From Neodiprion pinetum (lineage: Eukaryota > Arthropoda > Insecta > Hymenoptera > Diprionidae), in the NCBI RefSeq assembly GCF_021155775.2, contig NC_060235.2, positions 16,924,693-16,988,692 of the forward strand: DNA of 64,000 nt, in the 5' to 3' direction. The notes beneath the pieces are model-generated. The model was not told the DNA's origin, did not search any database, and saw only the letters and a program-made list of their open reading frames with translations. Made by a program: the position numbers and the translations under genes. This document shows positions 10,627 to 20,280 of this stretch, in pieces (the stretch's first letter is position 1; every line of letters starts with the position of its first letter).

Positions 10627-13600
10627 GTAACGGCTATCAAATAATAATAATAAAAAAATAAAAAAAGTAAAGCATCGCTAGATACCAGGTTCGATTCCTG
10701 GCTCCGTCGTTAATTTTTCGAATTTACCAGTAGTTCAAAAATTATATACGATTCACAAAATGAATATTGCCTCGTGATTAATATTAATGTTGATGATGCA
10801 TATCCGCATTTCAATATTAGACGGTCATTGACTGTCTTACGAGCTTCGCACCAAGAAGCGTAAGATACCAAAATGTAAACACTTACAGACATTCTTACAA
10901 ATTTGTGTCTCGAAGAGGAAGAACACTTTCTATATTCACACATACTATTACAGCACAAGAAAACAAATTTGAACTTACTGGTGATGAGAGGAATTAACGA
11001 CATCAGAGTCAGGGCGGCTAGGTGGTCTAGTGGAGTAAGGCTCCGGTAAAGCATCGCTAGATACCAGGTTCGATTCCTGGCTCCGTCGTTAATTTTTCGA
11101 ATTTACCAGTAGTTCAAAAATTATATACGATTCACAAAATAATAATAATAGTTCCCCATTTTACCTTATTCTATTAATATACGAGTATATTACATGCATG
11201 GATATTAGACACAAATATGTTTTCCTTCTATATTCGGTGAAATACGCACGCTCTTACTCTATGTTCGGTTAGGTTACAAGAAATCGGAAATTGGCCTCAA
11301 CTCGGCGCACAGCAACGGAAGTTCCCTCGACAAGAGATACTCGGAGGATCCAAATCGGCGCTGCCCTCAGACCAGAGTCGACATTATTCGCCCGAGACAG
11401 ACCCCCTGTGAGCCTCCGATTTTAATCCCAAAATCGATTCATCTGCGTGAATCATCCTCCCCGTCTTTTTCTGTTGCATGTGTGTAATTTATTATTTTCG
11501 TTATTATTATTATTAGTATGATTAATATTATTATCATTTCATCCTCATCAACGTCAGTGTAATCGTATGTATAAGTAGATTTGATTTAATCTCATTTATT
11601 TGCCATCATAATAATACTGATTTTTTTATCGTTATTCGGATCCAACGAATGGGCATAGCTAGGGCAAAATGGCGTCGTTATGGGTTATCAGCTGATCGTA
11701 TCGGGACGGCGCTAACCTCCAATTAACCAACTCAAATCACTGACATCTCGGTTTTTCTAATTTCTTGCCAACTGAGACATGAAATCGACCTTCCAGCTAG
11801 TACTACCAGATCAAAAATGAAGACGAGTTATATAATAAGAACTCGTAAAAAAAAACCAACTTTCGAACCGATTCATGCAACTCGTAGGCTTAGGTTTCAT
11901 TTTGTTAATGTGGCAATGAGTTGATGATGATTTTTGCTTTTTCTCTTCTTTCCTCAATACGATCATCATTTTGGCTATCAAATCAGACCATCGTCACTAA
12001 TCTAACAGACTTCAATCTAAATATCGATCAAATGGATTTTATTCGTGTGCGAATATGGATACTTTAGGATTTTTTTGAATCTATCTATGTTTCGCAAACA
12101 AATTTAAGTATGAACGCATGTTTATCGTTTCACAGAATGTATTCTTAGGTGATGCGTCATTGTCGTTGTTATTGTCAGTAACAAAAGATTCAACTAATTT
12201 CTACCGTGTACCGATGATTTATTCGTTCAGTGCTCTGTATTTATTCCATTGCACTGCAGCACATTCGCAAAGATCGAACAAAATTGTGGTGGCGTTGTAC
12301 AATTATGCGGCGAGGGAAAGCACCGACGTGAGTTTTGTGAAGGGTGACAGGATGGAGGTGCTGGATGACACGGAACCGGATTGGTGGAAAGTACTTCACC
12401 TGACTACCCTGCACGAGGGATTGATACCGTGGAATTTCGTCGCCGTCGAACGTTCCGTCGAGAGCGAGGAGTGAGTATAAAAAATATAAGGACTTTTTGG
12501 TAGGAATTGCAAAAGAAAGAAAACTGTGTACGTATATTGAACTACTAAAATAAACCAAAGAGTCAAGTTTATATTAATATATCTATAAACAGTTGACTCC
12601 ATTGTTCTGGAATTTCCGCAACCACTACACCATTCATTACACACAAGAGGATTTTACACTTGATTACGTATGGTATACACATGCGGATGTATAATGCATA
12701 ATAAATGTTGTAGATCTGATAGTTTTCAATGTATGAGAGGAAATGACAGTGTCCGGGTATTTTTTTTTCTCACTGCTTTGAAGCGAATTGCTCGCTGTCA
12801 AACGAGGTGGCAATTAATATCGTGTTTTATTCACACGTCATGAATATGCTATATTTATCGAACAGTTGGTTCTTCGACAACGTATCGAGGAAGGAGGCTG
12901 GGAAATTGCTTCTCGTCGACGAAAATCCACGGGGTACGTTTCTTGTTAGACCGAGCGAACACACGCCAAGGGGATACAGTCTTTCGGTGAAGGATTGGGA
13001 AGAGGGACGCGGGCATCACGTGAAACACTACAAAATCAAACCTCTGGACAACGGTGGATTTTACATAGCGACTAATCAAACTTTCTCCACTCTACCAGCC
13101 CTCGTAATGGCGTACAGCAGTAAGTGAAAACTGCCGCGATACAGAATACCCTAAAAAATGATTGTTGGTTTTGTGACATTGTTTGCCTGATTTTATTCAG
13201 AAAATGCCCTGGGACTTTGTCACGTGTTGGCGAAACCGTGTCCAAAACCGTTGCCGGACATGTGGGACCTAGGACCGGAGTTGCGTGACAAATGGGAGAT
13301 AAACAGGAACCAAATACAGCTGATAAACAAGCTGGGGCACGGTAACTTCGGCGAAGTGTATTACGGAAAATGGCGAAACCAGATAGAAGTGGCGGTGAAG
13401 ACGTTGCGCGAGGGAACGATGTCCTCTGAGGCATTTTTACAGGAAGCAGCTATAATGAAACACCTGAGGCACAGACACCTAGTCGCCTTGTACGCGGTCT
13501 GTTCGAAGGAGGAGCCGATATACATAGTCCAAGAGTACATGTGCAACGGTAGCTTACTCGACTTCCTGAGGACCGGGGACGGCAGGTACATGCAATTCGA

Positions 13601-14204
13601 GGACCTAATTTACATCGCGTCGCAGGTCGCCTCGGGCATGGAATACCTCGAGAGCAAACAGCTGATTCACAGGGACTTGGCTGCGCGAAATGTTCTCATA
13701 GGCGAGAAGAACAAGGCGAAAATATGCGACTTTGGTCTGGCAAGGGTGATAAAGGACAACGAGTACTGTCCGAAACAGGGCAGCAAATTTCCGGTAAAAT
13801 GGACCGCTCCCGAGGCCATAATATACGCCAGGTTCAGCATAAAGAGCGACGTCTGGTCCTACGGCATTTTGCTCAATGAACTCTTCACCTACGGCCAAGT
13901 GCCGTATCCGGGTAAGTGGAATCAACGATTGTCACTTCTGTCTCTCTCTTTTTCTCTCCTCGGTTAATCAGTGATACGTTTTTTCGCAGGCATGCACGGC
14001 CGCGAGGTCGTCGAGCACGTTGAGAAGGGTTACAGGATGCCAAAACCGGCGAATCACCCGCTACCGGACAGCATATACACCCTGATGCTGCAGTGCTGGG
14101 ACGCGAGTCCGGAAAAACGACCGACTTTTGAATACCTTAATCACTATTTCGAGTCGTTCAATGTTACGAGTGAAATACCGTACCTAGAACCGCCAACGGA
14201 CTGA
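10584..14204 (+). CDS. Src64B: Src-family non-receptor tyrosine kinase, Src64B-type, complete six-exon CDS
   Basis: Cytoplasmic, membrane-anchored tyrosine kinase. Exons by hand: 10584-10626, 11273-11407, 12260-12470, 12866-13119, 13201-13911, 13990-14204. All introns are GT-AG and all phases agree, giving 522 codons plus TGA. Domain order: myristoylation and cysteine N-terminus MGKCCSKRQ (1-9), unique domain (about 15-60), SH3 (about 67-125, ALYNY and the WW pair 101-102), SH2 (131-214, FLVRPS with phosphotyrosine-binding Arg158), kinase (about 253-505). Kinase signature residues visible: glycine loop GHGNFGEV, Lys281, Glu296, HRDLAARN (Asp373), DFG (391-393), activation-loop Tyr403 and the APE motif. 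A tail tyrosine (516) sits where the Csk-type inhibitory site lies in this family. Residues such as GYKKS and VDIIRPR in the unique domain recall Drosophila Src64B, so I prefer that paralogue to Src42A. The start is chosen because Gly2 is needed for N-myristoylation. No breaks seen. Confidence 0.95.
10667..10761 (+). mobile_element. 5'-truncated SINE copy, identical 95-bp segment
   Basis: This 95-bp stretch matches 11046-11140 base for base as far as I can read. It starts just after the A box, so it keeps the B box and body but lacks the head. An A/AAT-rich run precedes it, directly after the exon 1 donor. The identical boundary in the body (GTAAAG to CACAAAAT) suggests duplication of part of the neighbouring SINE rather than independent insertion. 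Confidence 0.7.
11010..11152 (+). mobile_element. tRNA-derived SINE (longer copy)
   Basis: RNA polymerase III internal promoter boxes are visible: A-box-like TGGTCTAGTGG (about 11022-11032) and B box GGTTCGATTCC (about 11068-11078). A tRNA-like T arm and a unique body ending in CACAAAAT at 11140 follow, then an AAT repeat tail. It cannot be a functional tRNA, because the 5' end does not pair with the 3' acceptor-like CTCCGTC. It lies inside the Src64B first coding intron, in the sense orientation. Confidence 0.7.
11273..11407 (+). CDS. Src64B: Src64B coding exon 2: unique (SH4-SH3 linker) domain
   Basis: A 135-nt exon lies between acceptor TTCGGTTAG (AG at 11271-11272) and donor GTGAGC at 11408. 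It starts and ends in phase 1, joining exon 1 (Gly) and the SH3 exon (Ser) without a frame break. The translation contains GYKKSE, NGSSLDKRY, DPN and VDIIRPRQTP in the same order as the unique region of Drosophila Src64B, which identifies the paralogue. It is shorter than the fly unique domain because the Gly-rich stretch is missing. Similarity is from memory, not alignment. Confidence 0.87.
12260..12470 (+). CDS. Src64B: Src64B coding exon 3: SH3 domain
   Basis: The acceptor is CACTGCAG (AG at 12258-12259) and the donor GTGAGT at 12471. It encodes residues 60-129 with an SH3 fold signature: VVALYNY, a DxxSFxKGDRMEV RT/n-Src region, DWW, and GLIPWNFV (ALYDY, WW and SxxPSNYV-type positions). 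The SH3 binds the proline-rich SH2-kinase linker and external ligands in this family. The open frame upstream of the acceptor to 12118 is intron and is not taken as coding. Confidence 0.95.
12866..13119 (+). CDS. Src64B: Src64B coding exon 4: SH2 domain
   Basis: The acceptor AG is at 12864-12865 and the donor GTAAGT at 13120. The exon completes Asp130 and encodes WFFDNVSRKEA through ALVMAYS. Arg158 in FLVRPS is the invariant phosphotyrosine contact, and HVKHYKI holds the beta-D positions. The whole SH2 lies in a single 254-nt exon. Confidence 0.96.
13201..13911 (+). CDS. Src64B: Src64B coding exon 5: linker and most of the kinase domain
   Basis: The acceptor is TTTTATTCAG (AG at 13199-13200) and the donor GTAAGT at 13912. 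It encodes residues 215-452: the SH2-kinase linker with prolines (KPCPKPLPDMWDL), then the N-lobe and C-lobe through the P+1 and APE region to VPYPG. All catalytic motifs are intact. The codons run uninterrupted for 236 residues. Confidence 0.96.
13990..14204 (+). CDS. Src64B: Src64B coding exon 6: kinase C-lobe end and regulatory tail
   Basis: The acceptor is TTTTCGCAG (AG at 13988-13989). The exon completes Gly452 and ends in TGA at 14202-14204. It contains the CWDASPEKRPTFEYL motif that closes Src kinase domains and the tail TSEIPYLEPPTD. Tyr516 is the candidate C-terminal inhibitory site. The tail after the tyrosine is six residues, a normal Src-family length. Confidence 0.95.
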
Positions 14205-16976
14205 TACACGGCCCACCACCACATGCAGAGCCACATGATTCCAAGGGGACACTATCACCCGGCGCACATTAACTGTGCCATGGAATTTTACGGGATCTAC
14301 TGCTAAACAAGTCTCGTTTACCTATTTATGTATTAAAAAGAACGTCGAACACTTTTTTTCAGTGCATGGATAGAAATGATGTTTGAAAGTGATGAAGATG
14401 ACGAAAAATAACGGAGTAAATGCGGCGCATGACATTTGCCAGAGAATCGATTGGAAAAATATAATTCACTTCATATAACGTACTAAATCTTATTCATACA
14501 TCGTAACGTACAACTGATGATAATAGCGACGAAAACAACTGTTTAGTTCTGCGCGAATTGTGAAAACTCTGCCAATGAAGAATTTGTGTGGTACACGTTT
14601 ACAAAGAAGAATATTTATCGCAAATTTCAAGGCAGCCAGCGCAGATCGATTACTTTCTAAACTCCGATTGATAAAATGGATAATTTTTAGAAAAATTAAC
14701 GAACCAAAAATAAAACCAAGAAAATCAAGACAAATAATAGCTACATGTTTTGTAAAATAGTACACTACGATGGATTTGTAGAGATAATTATGTTACTTGA
14801 ATAATTTTAGCACACTTCGAGAACACAGACCGGTGAGATATAGATTGTGACGAAAACTAGTCGTCATTGGATTGATATATTGTAACACGGAGTATTTTAA
14901 GTAACCGTATTAACGAGGGTGTCGAATCTTTGACTAAAATTATTTTATTTTTTGCGATTTAAGCTTTCTTAGCAAATCTCTCAGTGATGATATGCGAGTG
15001 ATAATTTTCCTCTACAAACAGAGTGATCGAGCTGTGCATTACTGATTTTAATAATCTGAGAAAAACGAAAAACTAAGATAAGAAATTTTATACAGTAGCG
15101 GTATTTAAAGAGAAAGAAGATATAATAATTATCCTAAACTTAAATTATAAGATTCAAAACGATAAGTACATAATATAAAATAATGTAAGTCATCAATGTT
15201 AATCGTACAAAATATAGTAGAAAGAACGGAAAACCAAAACGAGTTAGTTGTGGTGAAATTAGCAAAGGTGTAAAGTTTCTGAAAACGAAAATTCGAAGGG
15301 AAAAGAAATGAAAAGAACCGTTTTTAAGGTAAACTATTTCAACAGCGGTTGAAGCTTTAGTGGACAAAATTCATTATAATAGCATCTTTTATAAATGGAC
15401 GAAATAATAATAATAAAAGTAACACGAATAATTCCGATCAATATTCTGAAATGCTCCTATAGTATAAAACGCGAATATTACAGTAGTAGGTGTATAATCG
15501 ATGAAGTATTTCAGGTTATAGAAATCATATTTACCTGTAAAATGATGTTTACATACTATAGTAGTATAAATGATGTAATTCTAATTTGGCGAAAGAAATA
15601 CGGATTCGCGAAATTGCGTCAAGGAAAAGAGCGAAAGAGCGAGCGACAAAGAGAATTTAGAATTAAAAAGTAGAACATAGAGCGTACATGATAATATACG
15701 TCCAAATACATTTTTCTATGAGCGTTTTGTACTGACCAAATATTAATTATAATACCGTGTTATACTAAGTACTTTTTCGATGTTGGCTCTCTCGTGAAAA
15801 AAAAGATAGAAACTGAAAGAAAATGTTCAAATGTGTATTTTCCAATATGGTATAGTGAAGATTTTTTTTCGGTTTTAGTGTTAAACGCCGTATAGTTGTA
15901 AATTGTTATGTATGTGATGTAATAGTAACTTATCTTTCTTGTTCTTGTACCGGCAATACATAGGAGAACGAAAAGTAACCAAGGAGAAAAAAACAAAAAA
16001 CAAAAAAAAAAAAAAAGTTAAAGTTCACATCTCGCGTACGCATACGATGAAAACGAAAGACGTACTCACCTTACCTAAAAACGAGAACGAAGAAAGCAGA
16101 AGAAACCTCGGCGTTAATAAATAACGTATCGAAACATCCATTTCCGACGTAGCAAAGAAAGACAATACTATATAGAAGACAAGTCCATAAATTACTTACT
16201 ACTTTACTGATCTTTTTTTATATATCAATTGTACATAATACACACACATTTTACGTGTAAATTACACAATCCTAATTCATACTCGCATTTTTTGATCAGC
16301 ATATATGTATATTTGAGTTAAAAAAAACTTCACAATAAACCTTGGACTGAAAATGAGAGGAAAACGATAATTTTCTTCCCGAATGGATTGAATTGATTAC
16401 ATGAAAAAAGAAAGAACAGAATTACAAACTTTGGGAAAGTTTTTTGACCAGAACCAAAAGCACACTTACTGCCATTAGTTTTTGATAATAAAAGAGAGAA
16501 AAATTGTAAAATTGAATATTTTTTTTTCCGTTAATACGTACGTAACTTTTCTTTTCTCACATCATATGTGAAAACATCATTTTCAAATACATTATTTATT
16601 CTTCTTTAACCAACTCTACTTAATTAATAGTGAAACGTGTTTAGAGAAGAAAAACAAAATTGAATTATTTTTTTTTCGACTGAAGACAATGATCTCTGTG
16701 TTTATTCTAACTATTATGAATAATATTAAAAGAACTAGTGTTATTACTATTATCATTATTATCACCAACTGATATGGAAATAAAATAATGAAATTATTTT
16801 CACGTGGTGACGATGATGATAGTAATAATAATAATAATAACAACGGTAGTAGTCATAACGTCGTCATAGATAGCTTATGTACCAAAGCTTATTATCATTA
16901 ATTATTTAAATTATTACTTTATACACTACTACTATTACTACTATTAGGTGAACATAATTATTGTAAAACTGCAGAC

Positions 16977-17008
<32 letters not shown>

Positions 17009-17500
17009 TTACGTATCATAAATAATGAAATGATAAAAAAGTTTTGTGAGTTTCGTATCATTTATTTATTCATTTTGTACCATAATTCTCGTTCAACCAT
17101 TGGATCAATATATCATAAGAATGAATTGAATCAAACAAAAAAGAAGAAAAAGATATTATATGAACGTGTAAATTTTTTTTTTAATTTTTAACAATTTTTC
17201 TCTTCCAAATAATATTAGTAACATTATAACGTAATTTGAAAAATAATTTAAGGTGCACCAAAATCATGGTTATCATAATACAATAGTAAATACATAGTAT
17301 TAAACAATAGTGATTGATTAAACAATTAATCGATATTACCAAGAAGAATCGACTGCCCGTTTGTCGCTGTTGTGAAAAAAATCAAATCAGAAACAGAGCC
17401 ATTTAATTTTGAGTTCAAATTATACTCTATTATAAATCCCCCCCCCTCCTCATTCGATCGGCAATATAACTCTGAACAAGATCTTGCTGAATAAGATTTG
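14205..17500. other. AT-rich convergent 3' region between Src64B and OSER1-like gene
   Basis: No coding signal was found. The region is very AT-rich, with ATT/AAT microsatellite (about 16720-16840 and 16915-16950) and a TA run near 16982-17010. Several AATAAA-like sites lie on both strands, for example AATAAA at 16334. It probably holds the 3' UTRs of both convergent genes. The exact ends cannot be placed. Confidence 0.6.
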
Positions 17501-18248
17501 TTAAATATACATCATCTCGGCCATGTGTGACATCTTCTTTGGAATATGAACAAATTCGTCAAAGTAACTGGCTAACTCGTCAATTGTTACATCGCAAGGC
17601 GGTGGTGATATTCTGGCCTGTATTGAACAAGTGCTGGAACTCGAGTTCTGATTTGAGCCTGGGGAATTTTGTGTGTCGTTCTGTCCAGCATGTAAAGCGC
17701 TGCCCCCACCAGGACCGGGTCCTTTCTTCAGGCTGGGCATGGTATTGCTTCTGGCACGTTGAAAGATGCTTGCATGAAAGTTGTCGTCAATGCTGGCGTC
17801 GTCTTTAGCAAGTCTAAACTCTGTTGGGCTGATGTTTAGAGCCTTAAAGTCCTTGGTAACAGAGCCTCGACCGAAGGTTTTACAATTTATACTACTACAG
17901 ATACTTCGTTTGCAGACCTCTTCCAGCAACGTGCTGGCCAAATTTTCGCTCAAGTAACTCGAACTCACGCTATTCGAACTTGTGTTATTTAATTTTAAGA
18001 CTGCCTCCTTAATTATAGAATTTCTTTTTTTGTTAGGCTTGTCTAATACTTTCTCATGTTTACACGGTTTGAAATTTGTTGTACTTCTAACACCCCTTGG
18101 ATTTATTGCAGACAATGATGACAACGATGTCGTTAGCCTGCTGTTAGGCATTGATCTTCGAGGGAATAAATGACTGGTATCAGACCTAATACCTCTACTT
18201 GTTATTCGAAATGGATTCGTTGGCTTCGTTTTATCCGTTGGTTTTACA
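17501..18248 (-). CDS. OSER1: OSER1-like main coding exon
   Basis: The reading frame runs from the acceptor (AG at 18250-18249) through the internal Met at 18151 to TAA at 17501-17503, with no stop. The segment upstream of that Met (VKPTDKTKPTNPFRITSRG...) is open and spliced in phase, so 18151 is unlikely to be the real start. Confidence 0.85.
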
Positions 18249-19254
18249 CTGCAACAAAAATTTATTTACTTGTCAGGATTAAAGCAGACTTTGATTTTCT
18301 TTTCAATCCGATCTACATGTCTTGTGATTTTAGGGTACTCCGTATTATTCAGTATTTCGTATCGTTTCATAAGCAACTGGCACTTGACCTGAATGTTAAA
18401 TGTACTGTATTTATAGTTAGACCTAATTCGATCGTGCTGCAAAATTATTACTAATAGTATTGTTGGTATTAACAATATTACTACTTATATATTATAACCA
18501 TCACGGAGTGTATTGTTACGTAAGTTCATCATTACGATTAAGCTTTTACACAAGAAAATGTCCCATGATAATAACAATTGGTTGTTTTCCAGAATTTTTT
18601 GTTGCGATCTTTTATTAAAAGATTTTTAATATTGTCTGATGAAGTAATCTGATGCTAAATCAATTTTGACATTCAATCGTGCATCTTGATACACAAAAAA
18701 AAATCCTGGTAGTTGTCAGAAGTTGATGTAAAAATGAACGTGCTTGCAAAATCACAACAGACAAGTTTTTAAATAACTAACACGTCAGATTTCGACTAAA
18801 TGAAATGAAAAGTAGAAAAATAAACAGAAACAAGGTAGACCAAACCAGTTACCAAATACAGATCAGTGACTCATAGCTCTTGGCAAAAAGCCTTGAAATG
18901 TAAAGGCGATGCTCAATAATAACCATTATACCTGAATCAGATGCTTAAACAAAATTGCTTTGCACTCATTTGCACTACAATCTACGGCTATCAAGAACTG
19001 GAAATATTCCAATGTTCAAGTCAAGCATTTCGGTCAACGATAAAGAGGGGGCAGCTTCTGTTTGGCAACAGAAGAGAGTGACAAGAGAAGGGAAGTGAAG
19101 AGGAAACATGGTGTATAAAAATAGGATCCAACGACGAATCAAACCTTAAGAGAGATAGGAAAAATATCTGATATACAACTCACCGAGCAGAATTGACGGA
19201 ATCTCGATCAATTTCCAGCCTCTCCAAGCTAGCCGGCAACACTTCGTCAACCAT
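17501..19254 (-). CDS. OSER1: OSER1-like protein (oxidative stress-responsive serine-rich protein 1), two coding exons
   Basis: Coding exons on the minus strand: 19254-19184 (71 nt, donor GTGAGT) and 18248-17501 (748 nt, acceptor TTTTTGTTGCAG), phase 2 to phase 2, giving 272 codons. The decisive evidence is the C-terminus: DVTIDELASYFDEF followed by IPKKMSHMAEMMY. That is the near-invariant end of vertebrate OSER1 (usual length close to 290). The N-terminus has a short charged helix-like stretch (SLERLEIDRDSV). The middle is Ser/Asn/Thr-rich and basic with no folded domain. No signal peptide or membrane segment is seen. OSER1 is linked to oxidative-stress responses, but its biochemical role is not established. 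ATG at 19254 is chosen as the first ATG after an acceptor at 19275-19276. The reading frame is open up to that acceptor, so an upstream coding exon cannot be excluded. Confidence 0.82.
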
Positions 19255-19274
19255 CGTTTGAAGGGTTGTATCTG
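19184..19274 (-). CDS. OSER1: OSER1-like first coding exon (includes possible 5' UTR part 19255-19274)
   Basis: The exon is bounded by acceptor TGTTTCAG and donor CTCG/GTGAGT on the minus strand. ATG is at 19254-19252. The phase fits the main exon exactly and the encoded SLERLEIDRDSVNSA matches the position of a similar segment at the start of vertebrate OSER1. Too short to be noticed as an ORF. Confidence 0.65.
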
Positions 19275-19329
19275 CTGAAACAATATAGTTGATGCATTCA
19301 AGACCGCGTTGTGTTTACTACGACTTTGA

Positions 19330-20280
19330 GAGTGAGATAGAGGGGAGGACATGCGCGTTTTTGGACTGGAGTTTCAACGCTTGTTTACATCGTGGGCATC
19401 CAGCGCGAACGAATCTGGCACCACGTTCTGGAAAATTCGAGCTCTGGTTTCGACGTCCAAGTTAAAATACACATATTTGACAACGGCGTAAGATTAAATA
19501 AGTAGAGTGTCTGAGCCTTACGATTTGAGAACGACGATGAAAATCAGCGGAGGAGAGAGAGATGAAGAGAAGCGAGAGAGAGCGGGAGCGTCAATAAACA
19601 AGCAGCGTAGTACCTACTCCGCGTTACGCTCTGAAGCCGTGCCATAAACTGGCAGCAAGCGTAGGTTATAACACCGCGATTAAAAACAGGGCATTACTAC
19701 CTAACCTCAGAGCATTCCTTGTCAATAATCCTCGATCCGATACGCAAACTTTTCTTGTAACTGCGTCAACTAGCGATGAGCCTCAACGACGTACGTCATA
19801 AATAAACACGCAACACAGCACTACGCACAACACTCAACCGCGTCCATCTTACTCTACCAACTGTGTGTGCCCAATACGATTGTACGATAACGGAAGTGAC
19901 TATTTCCGATCGCGAGGTTCATGCGCGCGCATCGCGACGATTACGGTCAGCCATCTTGAAACACCGACACTCCACTTATCATCCTTACAGGTCTCCCTGC
20001 ATCCTTACCACGCCACTTGCTACCACTTACCGACTGCGTTTCCCGCTCACTTCACATCGCTCGAACACGCTTATCGATCGAACTCTCATGACCCTCTGTA
20101 CTTGGACAACCGTCTCGCGGGTCGCTCAGTGCTCGACTGATGATGAACCTACCGCCCTCTCCATTTCTTTGGCATCGGTCCGTGGCGTCGCGACGCGGCA
20201 CCAGTTTGCGCGATGCGTTTATGCGAGCGTTGAAACAGACATGACAAAACTGCAATGTCGAGAATAAATGCCGTTTAATG
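19330..20280 (-). promoter_or_regulatory. likely promoter and 5' UTR region of the OSER1-like gene
   Basis: A GC- and CpG-richer patch lies directly upstream of the first OSER1-like exon, with short ORFs in several frames but none recognisable. GCGCGCGCATCG near 19922 resembles an NRF1-type element. The promoter role is inference from position and composition. Confidence 0.35.

Larger units (their letters stand above)
10627..11272 (+). other. Src64B first coding intron with SINE fragments
   Basis: A 646-nt GT-AG intron. Nearly all of it is AT-rich and contains two copies of a 95-bp SINE segment (listed separately), plus AAT microsatellite next to both. Confidence 0.75.

Noticed and set aside
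11010..11090. a functional tRNA gene
   Set aside because: A and B boxes are present but the 5' end does not pair with the 3' acceptor-like end, and a non-tRNA body follows. Called a SINE.
12118..12259. upstream part of the SH3-containing ORF (Met at 12118)
   Set aside because: Hydrophobic and unlike any Src N-terminus, and it sits before a good acceptor. The phase-matched exon at 11273-11407 explains the N-terminus.
19863..20267. 134-residue ORF upstream of the OSER1-like gene
   Set aside because: His/Arg/Thr-rich with no family resemblance, overlapping frames and promoter-like composition.
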